From Nelumbo lutea (taxonomy: Eukaryota; Streptophyta; Magnoliopsida; Proteales; Nelumbonaceae): DNA of 64,000 bases. Position numbers and translations under genes: made by a program. Positions within the stretch are counted from its first letter, which is position 1. Each line of letters starts with the position of its first letter. Under the pieces are notes generated by a model. The model did not search any database. It was not told the DNA's origin and saw nothing but the letters and a program-made list of their open reading frames with translations. Shown piece by piece: positions 46,433 through 58,077 of this stretch. The stretch covers positions 145,533,017 through 145,597,016 of the forward strand of contig JAKGHH010000001.1 of assembly GCA_022828595.1 (NCBI GenBank), in the 5' to 3' direction.

Positions 46433-49400
46433 ATGATCCGTCCTCACGGTACAACAATTACTCAGTTACTGCTGCTCTCCTTGCTTTATGTTTCTGTTGG
46501 CTTCTCCTCTGCTACTCCAACCTACGTTACAGAATATTGCGAAAACACAACCGCTAATGATTTCTTTCCAAATAGCTCCTACCAACTAAATCTCAATCTC
46601 GTCCTCTCTTCTCTAACCTCTAATGCTTCGGCCCGCAATGGATTTTCCAACGCTACCGCCGGTCAGTCTAACAATACAGTTTACGGTCTCTTCCTCTGCA
46701 GAGGCGACGTCACCCACGACGTCTGCCGGAATTGCGTCGAAACAGCGAGTCTGGAGATCATACGCAGATGTCCCAACCGTAAAGTGGCGTATATATGGTA
46801 CGACGAGTGTATGCTGCGATATTCCAACCTCTTCATCTTCTCCACTATAAACGAGGTGCCTGGGTTTTCGTTTTCTAATTCACCAAACATCTCGGACCCA
46901 GATGGGTTTAGAGAGCTATTGATTCAGGTTGTCAACCGCCTTACAAACCGAGTAGCATTTGATCCTTCTGTGGGCAAGTTTACAACCGGAGAAGATAATT
47001 TCACAAGCTCTCAAACGTTATATAGCCTTGCGCAGTGCACTCCAGACTTATCTGCAAACGATTGTAACAGATGTCTTCGAGGTTCTATTGCTCAAATCCC
47101 GATATGCTGTGACGGGAAGCAAGGAGCAATCATTCTCAACCCTAGCTGTAGCTTGAGGTACGATATGTACCCTTTCTTTCGGGTTACAGCCCTTACAGAA
47201 GTCCCTTCAACGACGACGACAACCAATACATCTACCGGTAAACATTTTGTGTTGGTGAACTTCTAAACTTAATATACTTCTGGGGCCCAATAAAGAAAAA
47301 GAAGGAGATTTGAGTGATGGGAGGGTTGGTAATGGTATGCTCACCCATGTTTTTTGCGGTAATCTCTTCATTTTGCAGGCAAGGGGAGGAATAGATCTCG
47401 AAGTATTGTTCTTATCGTTATTCCTTTAATTTCAGTATTGGTTCTCCTCTGTGCCATCTTCGTTTCATTCAGGAGAAAGAGAAAAAGGGCAAAAGGTCGG
47501 TGAATAGCTCTCAACCTTCTGTCTGATTTTGTTAGATGGTTCAAGTACCCATGAATTTGACGAGATCAAAAATTTAATTTGTCATTTAATGTTAATTTCA
47601 TTCGTGTAGAAGCTTTTAAATCACCAATGAATACGTTTTCACAGGAATGTCTGGCCCTGCAGCTCTGCTTTAAATATAATTCTTTTCCAAATAGTTTGTA
47701 CAGATTTGTGCTTAAGCTCGATTATTCTCCTGTGTAGCTGAGGATGAGGTTCAGATGGTTGATTCCTTGCAAATGGATTTTGATACAATCAAAGCTTCAA
47801 CAAACAACTTTGCCGATGTTAACAAGCTTGGAGAAGGTGGATTTGGTGTAGTTTATAAGGTTCTAAGCACATGCTCTGACTTAACCTCTTCCTTAAGATG
47901 ATGTGGGATTCATGAGTTTCACTTCTTGGGCTTCTTGTCAGATATTCTACTTTGAACTTGATATTAGAACATCCACATTCCACATTCTACAGGGTAGGCT
48001 CTTGGATGGACAAGAGATTGCTGTGAAGAGACTGTCCAGAAATTCTGGACAAGGTGAAATGCAATTCAAAAATGAAGGGGCATTATTAGCAAAGCTTCAA
48101 CACAGAAACCTTGTTCGGCTCTTAGGCTTCTGCCTGGAAGGAGAAGAAAAGTTGCTCATCTATGAGTTTGTTTCCAATAAAAGCCTTGATCATTTTCTAT
48201 TTGGTTTGTTCCTGTTCTTTATCTTTCTTTTTTCTGGTTTTTACTATATTTTCTTTTCTTTGCTGCGTAAACAAGATTCAGAAAATGTGGGTAGTTCTGT
48301 ATCTGTAAGTCATTTAATACATTCCCACAACAACTTTAATTTTCTATTGGATGAATGTGTAGATCCAATCAAACGTGCAGACTTGACTTGGGAAAGGCGT
48401 TACAGAATTATAGTAGGGGTTGCCCGAGGGCTTCTTTATCTTCATGAAGATTCCCGACATACGATTATTCATCGGGATCTCAAAGCTAGTAATATTTTGC
48501 TTGATGCACAGATGAACCCAAAAATTGCAGACTTTGGCATGGCAAGACTTTTTCTACCAGATCAAATTGAGGGAAAGACACGTAGAGTGGTCGGAACATA
48601 GTAAGTTAAGAGTTAGAATTAAGCTCCCATTTAAGAGCTAAGCTCCAATTATTAAGCAAATATATATCCCTTAATATGTTTGGCTCTTACCAAGTATCTT
48701 ACTCTTTGGAACAGAGTCATATAAGCAAGCTTCTTCTGCCCTGTAACCTGAGTATTGTTTTGGTTATGATGTCATGTAGTGGATATATGCCGCCGGAATA
48801 TGCAATTCGTGGACAGTTTTCAGTGAAGTCGGATGCTTTTAGTTTTGGTGTTCTTCTTCTTGAGATTATGACTGGTCAGAGGAACAATGCTTTCTATCAA
48901 ACAGAGCAGGCAGAATACCTCCTAAGTCATGTAAGTGTGATTTTAGTATTTTCTAAACTTTCAAACTTGATTTAATTTGGGGGGCCCAACACCAATCCAA
49001 GATCCAATCCAATTATTTTGGATTCAAATAATCGATTTACATAATCGGACCTGAACAGATAACTTAAAAAGATGATGGAATGGACTTGGATTAAATCCAA
49101 ATCTGATCTAAGATCCAATACGATCCAAATCCATTTGGAGTCCCCTTGGGATTCAGATTTAAGTTTTAAATAATCAGATTGAATTTGGATGAGGCTGCAT
49201 CTAATCCAAAAAAGACCCAATTACAGACTTACATAGAAGAAAACAATGCTTTACTATCAAGTTCAAAAGCATTAAACAGATACAAAGTGTCTTGCAATCT
49301 TTTGGGTTACTAGAAAAGCAGGGTCTGCAATCAGGATTCTACCAGGAATCCTTGTGTTCCAAATTAGATCAGTACCAACACCACATCAAAGGAAAAAGGA

Positions 49401-49849
49401 ATAGTGAGATTATGAAAACCTTAATGCCAAAATTATTGGTGATGTCAAGTAAGGGTGACCATGAATTGTGACAATTTCAATATTTTTTGGACTCGCTGAT
49501 CCAGGCATGGAGACGGTGGAAGGATGGTGCAGCTTTAGAGTTGATTGATCCTACATTACATGATCACTATTCAAGGCATGAAGTGTTGAAATGCTTCCAA
49601 ATTGCGTTGCTCTGTGTTCAGGAAGATGTTGCTAACAGACCCACCATGTCTTCAGTTATTCTGATGCTTCACAGCTACTCTGTTACCCTTGCATTACCTT
49701 CACCACCTCCATTTTACATTGGTAGTAGAACCAAGTCCGTAATTCCTGCAAAGAAGAATGAGTCACAAGGGAGTGAATCAGATCAATCTGCAAGTAAGGT
49801 GTCACCACAGTCTGTAGGTATGTCGTTGACTGAAGTATACCCGCGCTAG
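46433..49849 (+). CDS. Cysteine-rich receptor-like protein kinase (CRK / DUF26 RLK), apparently intact
   Basis: Seven exons join in frame: 46433-47237, 47379-47495, 47738-47859, 47993-48203, 48363-48600, 48780-48930, 49505-49849, giving 662 residues. The ATG at 46433 is the first in frame and precedes a signal peptide (residues 1-27). Two DUF26/Gnk2 domains carry C-x8-C-x2-C at Cys89/98/101 and Cys202/211/214. A membrane segment spans about 277-299, followed by a basic stop-transfer. The Ser/Thr kinase has [11 protein letters not shown] (338-348), Lys360, HRD with Asp457 and DFG (475-477). It would act at the plasma membrane in stress, defence or redox signalling, as is known for CRKs. The exon 3 donor (GTTCTA) is weak. 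It is the intact partner of the pseudogene at 9281/42782. No ligand or symbol can be assigned. Confidence 0.92.
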
Positions 49850-50004
49850 TGTAAAGAGAGAAGCTTAAAAGTCAGAAAAAGTGAAATTTTATGTAGTTTA
49901 GCTCAACCTGAACCAGAGACAGCTTAACTGGTTTTCTTTCACGTTGATTTCAACAGTCATATAGTTTAGTCTAGTTCAATTTTATTTCTGGTTTCACTAA
50001 TATC

Positions 50005-50010
50005 AATAAA
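50005..50010 (+). terminator. Candidate polyadenylation signal of the CRK gene
   Basis: AATAAA 155 bp after the stop codon. Distance and sequence fit a plant 3' end, but such hexamers are frequent in AT-rich DNA. Confidence 0.35.
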
Positions 50011-51047
50011 CTCGCAAGGAACTAATCTTGCACATTTTAAGTTGCAGAAGATCTCATGTAAATTTACCTTTAGATTTTTTCCAGTGTTCCCACTTAAGGA
50101 GGAACTTTCTTTTAAATAGAAAGAAACAAAGGCGACTCTGAAATTTCATGCTACTTGTGGTATTGTGGAAGTTTGAATTATTCTAGTTGTAAAGTTAATG
50201 GTTTACACATTTTTGGTAAGTGTCCAAATTTAAAACATTACATCTTATTTTAGTTTGTATTTCCCTTGTCAATGGACTAAACAAGACTTGGGATTGCTTT
50301 TAACAAATCAACCATAACCACTTGAACAGAATCGGTGGAATTGCATTGTGAATCTCTTTTAATAATTTACGTTCTTGAAGCTTATAGCAAAACCATTTTA
50401 ATTACCAAAGTAAAAGGTCTGAAATGGTATTGTTTTCTTTCTTTTTTATTTGTTGCTTTCACATTCAAAGTTGGTAGTTGCAGCAGCAACAAAGAATTCA
50501 CAGTAACTAGTCTTTATTATCAATGTAGTTTCATCATATGTAGAATCAACACAATAATCATTTGTAGACATAGGTACTGTTATCAGCATACATGTTTTAG
50601 TCTCAATTGTCAGCTTTGTGGTTCTCCTTCCAATTCTGCATTGGCAAGTCAAGCTCCTGGAAGTAGATGATTCCATGATGGTGATCAATGTGTTCTCTTA
50701 TTGTTTAGTTAGACTCAGATTTTCTTGTTGACCTTGAGATTGATGAAGCCCCTTCTTACAATTTTATGGCTGATAACAATTTTAGAAACCTGGTTAATTA
50801 TGAAAGAACAAATTGGTCTCCCTAGTCTGTAGGTCAGATGGTAATTTTATTTGTATTTGCTTTGTCCTTATTTTTAATGTTTGTTTTGTTGGGTTGGGCA
50901 GAGTGCCTGATGGAGAGTTTTGTAATATTGGTTTATAGGGCAAGGCAGGCTATATCCCTCTTTGTTATGAATTGATTTATGATTTTGATTTAATAAATTT
51001 TTAAGGTGGATGCCCCTCCACTTGAAGTAAAGTTTAGGGCTAAGAAA
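50011..51047. other. Intergenic region downstream of the CRK gene
   Basis: I see no gene with recognisable domains. Short open frames here have no coding character. The first part may be CRK 3' UTR. Confidence 0.4.
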
Positions 51048-51261
51048 ATGATACCAAGTGACCATCTCAACTGCTGGATAATTGGCATATTTTGTAAACC
51101 AGGAGGCAAGCTTTTGCCCAGGGCTGGCGGTTTCTTGAATCCACTGGTATCTAACTGGTCTAAATCTAGCATGTACTCACCATTAGGCCCAATTTAAGGT
51201 TGAATTTGGGCCAAGCCCTGGATAAACTACCATACCTTTAAGCTTGTTCGTTGGATACTTA

Positions 51262-51627
51262 GGGGGTGTTCTTTTTTTGGATTTTGAGAGGGGTAATGGG
51301 ATTTTGGTTCTCATTGACCAAGAATCCCATGTTCATTTTTCAGATTTATGTGGGGACTAGGGAAAGTTTATTTTCCTGGGTATATCCATCTCCAAGGTGG
51401 GTAAATAACTTTCCCACCTAGGAGAAAGTTGCTAATACTTAAATGGCACAAAAATGCCCCTTTTTAATAATGGACTTTTATGGATAAAATGGTCATTACC
51501 TTATTTACCTAGGAAATAAAAGAACATAGGTAAATGCACTTACCCGGGTAAGTGTTTCCCAGCAAAAACTTACCTAGGTAATTGTAGTTACCCAGGTAAG
51601 TAATTTACCAAAAGGTGAACGGGGCCC
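51262..51627. mobile_element. Tourist-like (PIF/Harbinger-type) MITE, 366 bp
   Basis: Ends GGGGGTGTTC and GAACGGGGCCC form an imperfect terminal inverted repeat. Flanking TTA at 51259-51261 and 51628-51630 is a 3-bp target duplication. The duplicated copy B lacks it, which confirms insertion. No coding capacity. Confidence 0.6.
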
Positions 51628-51628
51628 T

Positions 51629-52700
51629 TAGTGTAAATTGCTAAAACCTCCCCTGGACTTTCTCATCGTTGCTGAAGCCTCCCTTGAAGTTTGATAATTG
51701 CAATCACCTCCCCTGAATTTTTTGACACAGTTGCAAAGACCCCCTTTGGTTAGAATTTTTTAATAAAAGGTATAAAAATGTCTAAAATACCCATGCAATT
51801 ATTATTGAGACTAGTTTCAATAGGAAACAATAACAATAAAAAAAAATAGAATTTAAAGTTGTAATTTTGTCCTTAAGTGATTGATATGAAGGGCAAATTT
51901 GAAAAATAAAGTAATTTCAGAAAAGAAAATGAAAAGGTTTGGGCTAGCAATTCATATGAAGAAATATTTTGAAAAATAAACATTTTGGTGAAAAGTAACT
52001 GTATGAGTATTTTGGACATTTTCAAGCCTCTTTTTAGAAGATTTTAACAAAAGGGGGCCTAGTTTCAACTATGCCATAAAGATTAGGAGAGAGGTGATTG
52101 CAATTATCAGACTTCAAGGGAAGTTTCAACAATGGTTAGAAAGTTCAGGGGAGATTTTTAGGGGTGCTCATGGTTTGATTAACCGAACCGTGGGCCTTTT
52201 TTGTAACTGAACCAGTACTACCAGTTTTTGGAAAACCGGTAACTAAAACCAGACTGAAACTAATCGGTTAACCAGTTGATCGATTCGGTTAACCGTTAGT
52301 TTGTTTTGTCAGTTTTTTGATTTTTTATTTTTACAATATATATTACATAAATATATAATAGAAAATTATAAATTTATATAAAATATTATATTTCAAATAA
52401 TAAATAATATATCATATATTATAAATATATATAATGCATATTTATTAATTTATAATATATAAAAATATTAAATATATATAATATACATATATAATATATA
52501 GAAATATATGTATACTCGTCGGTTCCGTTAACCACTGGTTTTCTATATTGGTTAACCGAAACTGAACCAACTAATTCAGTTAACCGATTTTTTGGTTCGG
52601 TTTTGATCAGATTTTTTGGTTCAGTTTCGATCAGTTTTTTCAATCGGTTCAGTTTTTTGGTTTTATTTCTCATCCCCGGAGATTTCAGCAATTTATCCTA
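51629..52700. mobile_element. Foldback MITE with long inverted repeats (copy 1), interrupted
   Basis: Arms of roughly 150 bp (TGTAAATTGCTAAAACCTCC on the left; GGAGATTTCAGCAATTTATCC on the right after removing an insert). Related copies are at about 55105-55632 and 57337-57841. Long arms suggest a Mutator-type non-autonomous element, but no clear 9-bp target duplication is seen. The right arm is split by the insert at 52158. Confidence 0.6.
52158..52677. mobile_element. hAT-like MITE, 520 bp, nested in the foldback MITE
   Basis: Flanked by the 8-bp duplication GGAGATTT (52150-52157 and 52678-52685), typical for hAT elements. The left end is TTAGGGGTGCTCATGG and the right end CTCATCCCC; the terminal repeats are imperfect. 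The inner part is rich in GGTTAACCGA-type repeats and AT. Deleting it restores the arm of the host MITE. Confidence 0.75.
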
Positions 52701-53143
52701 ATATTTATTACTTATATAATTTTAATATTTAGTTGCTCTTTCTACAGTTACGTGGTATTCACGATATATTTTTGAAAAGGTTTCATTTGTTTGAATATAA
52801 TAAAGCCAATTTTTCTTTTTCAATCTAAATATTTCAGCTATTTCTTAACCCATTTTATAACAAAAACATATCATAAAAACAAAAATGTTACAATTTATTT
52901 GGTGTGGAAAGACTCTGATTCTATTTCCAAATATTTACACTTTACTTTTTCTCTATTTTTTCCAATCCGTGTCTATTTGGCAGTTATTTTTGTTTGAAAA
53001 AGCAAATCCTACATATTGGCAAATACCTACCCCCCGCCCACCCCATAATGAGAATACTTGTTATGGCTGCAAATTGCATCTGATTGTCGAAATTCATATT
53101 CGACCCCATTAAAAATTAATTCAATTCAATCTGTTCACACTCA

Positions 53144-53430
53144 GGGTCTGTTTGGTTTATAGTGGAAATTGGAATTGAAATCTCTCATAATGATTCATTC
53201 TCATAATCTGTTTGGTTCAAACAAGAATCAGAATGAAAATTAGAATTAATTGGAATGAGATTTCATTCCCAAGAGAAAGGGGGAAAATGATCATTTCATT
53301 AAATAGGAAAATGCTATTCCATCAGGAATAGAAATAGGATTTCAATTTTATCCAATCAAATAATTGTAATTGGAATAGTCCATTTTGATTCTAATTCTAG
53401 ACCTCTATTTCCACAAACCAAATAAAACCC
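53144..53430. mobile_element. Tourist-like MITE, 287 bp
   Basis: Ends GGGTCTGTTTGGTTTA and AAACCAAATAAAACCC are inverted repeats, flanked by TCA on both sides. It has a GAATGAGATTTCATTCC-rich interior with no coding capacity. Confidence 0.65.
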
Positions 53431-53489
53431 TCAATTAATTTGTAGACCTCTATTTCCACGAACCAAATGAACTCTCAATTAATTTGTGT
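53399..53489. repeat. Tandem duplication of a MITE end (about 45 bp)
   Basis: The segment GACCTCTATTTCCAC..CTCAATTAATTTG occurs twice in direct succession. The second copy carries part of the MITE terminus into the flank. Confidence 0.8.
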
Positions 53490-54144
53490 AGGATCAGGAG
53501 GTGGTTCGATGAAGAGTCATATGTAGGAATATGAGAAAAGTAATGGCAGCAAAGATGAGGGAGCCAATGAGGTAACGTTGCTTTCATTGGGACGGAAGAC
53601 AGTGAACAAAGTTAGAGTTCTAGGGTTTAGGTATTTTGTTTTGACAAGAGAGGACTGGCACTCATCTCCATTAATTGCAATTGACTTGGGCCGGACCGGC
53701 AAAGACGCTTGGGACGATGCATTCATCTTGGTGGAAAGAACAATATAACCAATAGTATATTATCCATGTAAAAAAGTAATGTATTTGAAATTCACTAGAA
53801 GAAATCCAATAAAAGGTCTTAATACAACCATTCTGACATTACAAGCGTGTGATGATTTTAATTATAATTTATATATTTATTTCGATAAAACAGAAGGGGC
53901 TATATGAAATGGGGTAGCATGTCCCCAAAAATCAATATTGCAAATATACACAAAGGACCAAGGGAGGTCCTAGAGATTTAAATGTAGACTAGCGAAGGGG
54001 GCCTTGTGTTGCAAGGGTTTGTTCATAAATTATTAGGCTTGAGTACGATTCGAATTAGAAATTTGAGTTTAATCTCGAGTTCGGCTTGAATCAAAAGCTT
54101 GAATGTTTGAGTTTGATTACCTTTGATTGGAGATTTCTCAAGCA
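53490..54144. other. Intergenic stretch, no gene recognised
   Basis: A 69-codon minus-strand frame at 53517-53726 has no recognisable domain. I see nothing else that can be supported here. Confidence 0.4.
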
Positions 54145-54330
54145 ACCGAGGTGTCAAGCTGATATTTCGAGCTGAGTTCTCCCTCAATTGCCGAGGTACC
54201 AAATTGAGGTTTCCCTTAATTGCTGAAGTGTCGAGTTGAGGTTTCTCTAACAGGCGAGGTGTTGAGCTAATGTCTCCCTCAATTATCAAGGTATTGAGCC
54301 AATATCTCCTACAATGGCCAAGGTGTCGTC
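54145..54330. repeat. 32-bp minisatellite, about 5-6 diverged units
   Basis: Units such as CCGAGGTACCAAATTGAGG and CTGAAGTGTCGAGTTGAGG follow each other at 32-bp spacing. The first unit is about 14 bp longer. Motif GAGGTGTYGAGYTRA recurs. Confidence 0.75.
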
Positions 54331-54426
54331 TAGTTCAAATTCGATTTGAATTAAAGTCTTGAGCTTAAGCTAAGAAGTTCGAGTTACCTTTGATTACAAG
54401 TCCCCTACCAGCCCCTCAATTGGAAA

Positions 54427-54468
54427 GAGAGAGAGAGAGAATAGCATTCTTGTAATTTATAAGGGGAG

Positions 54469-54512
<44 letters not shown>
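54427..54512. repeat. (AG)n microsatellite
   Basis: Two AG runs (54427-54440 and about 54472-54512) are separated by a short spacer. It gives the poly(Ser-Leu) pattern in a spurious minus-strand frame. Confidence 0.95.
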
Positions 54513-54518
<6 letters not shown>

Positions 54519-55104
54519 GGAAAGAGAAAGAAAGAGATGGCATTTTTATAATTTATAGGAAAAAGAGAAAGAATTGGTTGGTAGGAGAGTGTGACATTCT
54601 TGTAATTTGAAAAGAAAAAAACCAAGAAAAAGAGAGAAAATTGATATGAGAGTGACATTCTTGTAATTCTCAAGAAAAGAAAACAAAAAATACTATTAAA
54701 TTCCATTTCCCTCATCCTTAGGCCTATTTACCTACACATTTCAGCTTATATATTTACATAAATACCCTAGACTATTACATATATGGAGTCTCATCAAAAT
54801 CTTTTTTATTTCTGCTCTTCAACAGTTTCATAAAAATCAATTACAATTCATTTATCAAGTTTTGAAGTATCAGCCTCGTTCCAGAGTTGAATATTTTTTT
54901 TCCGCTTGTAAATATTTTATATGCAAGTTGTATGTGTTTGGCCTATAAAATACCTTTACATGGTGCATCATTATAAATGTGTCCCTATTTTGTTTTGTGT
55001 TTTGATAGAAAATAAAGTTGAGGGAAATTTCTTAAGGTCAAATATAACGTAATAATCCGAGCACTCGTCTATAAAATACCTATACATATCAATATGACCT
55101 TTTT

Positions 55105-55632
55105 TTTATGGTTAAACTACTGAAACCTCCCTTAAAATTTTGTAATTGTAATCATCTCCTTTGAATTTTTTAATACAATTGTAATTAGACACTTTTTGTT
55201 AAAATTTTTTAACAAGTGATAAAAATGTCCAAAATACCCATACAATTACTATTGAGAGTAGTTTCTACGGTAAAAATAATTCAAACTTTATGAACAAACA
55301 AAAAAAAAGTAGAGCTTAAAGTTGTAGTTTTACCTTTAAGTGGTTGAGATGAAGGGGAAAAATTGAAAGATTAAATAAATCAATTTGGGAAAAGAGATTG
55401 GAAGAGTTTGGGATAGCAATTGATATGAAGAGAAAATTTGGAAAACAAGCATTTTGGTTAAAAGTAACTGCATTGGTTTTTTTAACATTTTTGTGCCTAT
55501 TGTTAGAGGATTCTAATAGAGGGATATACTTGCAACTATGTCAAAAAATTCAAGGGAGGTGATTGTAACTATTAAACTTCAATGATAGTTTCAGCAATGG
55601 TCAAAAACTTTAGAGGTTTTAGAAATTTATCC
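55105..55632. mobile_element. Foldback MITE with long inverted repeats (copy 2)
   Basis: The left arm (AAACTACTGAAACCTCCCTT) and right arm (GATAGTTTCAGCAATGGTC) match the copies at 51629 and 57337. The internal AAAATGTCCAAAATACCCAT segment is also shared. The most diverged copy; ends are approximate. Confidence 0.55.
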
Positions 55633-55674
55633 ATTTTTAGGGTGCAGACCGAAAAAGGGTATGTTGTTGAGACT

Positions 55675-55840
55675 AAATCAGCCCCCCACAACGTCCCACA
55701 TCTCCATCCCCGCCGTGTATTGGGAACATCTCCCAATGATAATCCCAAAAATGATGATGTCATCATTGAGAGATGTTCCCGATACATGACGGGGATGTGT
55801 TGTGGGACGTTGTGAGGGGCAACCTTGTGGGGGCTGATTT
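55675..55840. mobile_element. Hairpin MITE, 166 bp
   Basis: Ends AAATCAGCCCCC and GGGGGCTGATTT are perfect inverted repeats. Pairing continues through almost the whole element (ACGTCCCACA with TGTGGGACGT, GGGAACATCTC with GAGATGTTCCC). It would form one long stem-loop. No coding. Confidence 0.7.
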
Positions 55841-55978
55841 GAACTCTATGTTGTCATGCAATTGTTTGCATTCCAATTAGAATCTCAAAAAATAAATCAG
55901 ATCAATAAGTTGAATTTTTTTTTTAGTGTTGAAATTAAACATTGGTCTTGCTTCATTTTTATAACTAAGGATGTGTTT

Positions 55979-56171
55979 GGTTTTCAGGACAAATTTATTT
56001 GCACCGATGTGAAACTATGGTGGTGCAAATGATTTGGGTGCAAATTCTGATTTATTTTTGTCTCAAAGTTTACCTTATTTTGTTTGATTACAATACAAAT
56101 GAAATAAACTAAAACCTGAAGCATAATAAATAACTAGTGCAAATAAAATTGAACTGCAAACAAACACAACC
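55979..56171. mobile_element. Tourist-like MITE, 193 bp
   Basis: Ends GGATGTGTTTGG and CAAACACAACC are imperfect inverted repeats, with TAA on the left and TAT on the right (imperfect duplication). The interior is AT-rich. Confidence 0.5.
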
Positions 56172-56515
56172 TATGCCTCAATTTGGAAGGAATACAAATA
56201 CAAACATCTAGAGTGCAAAACCTTGTGTATTCCTTCTTTTCAACCATTGATACCTTTTTCTCTTTAATAATTCAAACATAGTTGTATTAAGATAACATTA
56301 ATATTTAAACATGTTAAAAAGACCTAAATTTAGCATTTGACGTTTCGGTAACCCTCAAAACCAAAGTGTATTATACCATCGCCATGACATACATAGATAC
56401 ACCTTATTCTAGCTCCATTTAAATATTCAAGTTTGTTTATTGAATTTTTTTTATAAGAAACTTTGTTTATTGATCTTAGCATCTTACTAATGCGTGTATC
56501 GATTTCCCACGATAA

Positions 56516-56788
56516 GGCCCTGTTTGGTTCACAAAAATAGGTCTAGAATCAGAATCGGAATGGGCTATTCTAATTCCAACTGTTTGTTCCGACGGAATTA
56601 GAATACCATTCCCATTTTTGGTGGAATGACATTCCCCCATTTGAGGGAATGGTCATTCCCTCCCCATCCCCTGAGAATGAATCTCATTCCTACTGGTTCC
56701 AATTGTCATTTCCATTCCTGTCTGAACCAAACAGACTATGGGAATAGACCATAACGATTCCAATTCCAACTGTGAACCAAATGAACCC
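56516..56788. mobile_element. Tourist-like (PIF/Harbinger-type) MITE, 273 bp
   Basis: Ends GGCCCTGTTTGGTTCACA and TGTGAACCAAATGAACCC are inverted repeats flanked by TAA on both sides (56513-56515, 56789-56791). It contains GGAATGRYCATTCC-like palindromes. It resembles the element at 53144. Confidence 0.75.
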
Positions 56789-56791
56789 TAA

Positions 56792-57160
56792 GATAAAGGT
56801 TTCTCATAACTTTCTACAATACACATAAGTGGTAAAAATACTCATTTTGTAAACCTGTTTTTGGGGACAAAAGGGGTGGGGTAGAAGGAGACGAGATTCA
56901 ATCCTCATAAAACTGTCCTCATACCGTGTTCAGAGCCTTTTGCATCCATACATCAGAAACATCTACATATTTATATATTTTTATTCATGTGGAGATATTC
57001 CCAATAAAGAGCTGCAAGTGGCTGTGAGCACCATGTGAGGATGGTTTTGTGATGACTGAATTGATCTCGGGTAGAACAGGGGGTGCATGTGAGGTTCACT
57101 AATCTTTTCCACATAGAGCATGAGGTTTCATGGGTTTGATCTGCCTCCAGTTTTTGAGGT
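56792..57160. other. Intergenic stretch, no gene recognised
   Basis: Nothing with coding or repeat character can be supported here. Confidence 0.4.
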
Positions 57161-57900
57161 ATGCCAAGTGACCATCTCAACTACCGGTCATTGGCATATT
57201 TTGTAAACTAGGATGCAAACTTTTGCCCAGGGCTGGCAGTTTCTTGGGTCCATGGTATGAAGTTGATCTAAATCTAGGATAAACTACCAAAACTATAAGC
57301 TTGCTGGTTGGAGAAAAAATAATTCATATTCATATTTAGGGGTAAATTGTTAACACCTCCTCTGAAGTTTTACACCATTTCTGACACCTCTCTTGAGGTT
57401 TGGTAATTGCAACGACCTCCCCTAAACTTTCTGATACACTTGCAAGTGGACCCTTTGTTAAAATCCTTTAATTAGAGGCATGGAAATGTCCAAAATACCC
57501 ATGTAGTAACTATTGACCAAAATGTTTATTTTCCAAAATTTCTCTTCATATCAATTTCTACCCCAAGTCCTAATCTCTTTTTCGAAATTGATTTATTTTC
57601 CAAATTTTCCCATATCAATCGCTCAAAGGTAAAACTGCAACTTTAAACTCTCTCTTTCTTGTTCATAAAATTTGCATTGCTTTTACTGTAGAAATCAGCA
57701 TCAAAAGTAATTATACGGGTATTTTGAATGTTTTTTGTCTCTTGTTAGAGGATTCTAAGGAGGTGATTGCAATTACCAAACTTTAGGAAAGGTTTCAACA
57801 ATGCTGAAAAACTTCAGAGGAGGATTTAGCAATTTGCCCTAATATTTATTACATATATATGACTTTAATATATAAGATAACCACTAAGGATGAAACTAGT
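57161..57900. repeat. Segmental duplication, copy B
   Basis: Direct copy of 51048-52735 without the two later MITE insertions. Beyond 57900 homology stops and may resume at 59517-59610, which resembles 52788-52870 (GAATATAA..TTTTTCAATCTAAA..AACCCATTTTA). If so, about 1.6 kb was inserted in copy B. Confidence 0.7.
57337..57841. mobile_element. Foldback MITE with long inverted repeats (copy 3), 505 bp
   Basis: TAGGGGTAAATTGTTAACACC on the left and GGATTTAGCAATTTGCCCTA on the right are arms of a long inverted repeat. Best preserved of the three copies. Target duplication uncertain. Confidence 0.65.
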
Positions 57901-58077
57901 GGCTTGGCTGATGGCCACTCAACCTATTATCACCCTAGGCTAGGCAGTCTTAACAAGGAAACTGGAATAGGAAACCCCCAGTAAGGAAACTAATCTTTTG
58001 GATAAGGAAATAACAGATCAACCAAGATTTTCTGAGTTGTTGATGAGCAAACTCAATATGGAGAGTAGTAAGAGTCC

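Larger units (their letters stand above)
51048..52735. repeat. Segmental duplication, copy A
   Basis: Shares collinear sequence with 57161-57900, starting AAGTGACCATCTCAAC and including CCCAGGGCTGGC, TAAACTACCA, a MITE at the same place and the AATATTTATTAC flank, at about 85% identity by eye. Copy A is longer because of two inserted small transposons (51262-51627 and 52158-52677). Confidence 0.75.

Noticed and set aside
50335..50670. A 111-codon frame downstream of the CRK gene
   Set aside because: No domain, no relatives in the window, starts within probable untranslated sequence.
54416..54715. A 99-codon minus-strand frame with Ser-Leu repeats
   Set aside because: It is a translation of the AG microsatellite and low-complexity flanks.
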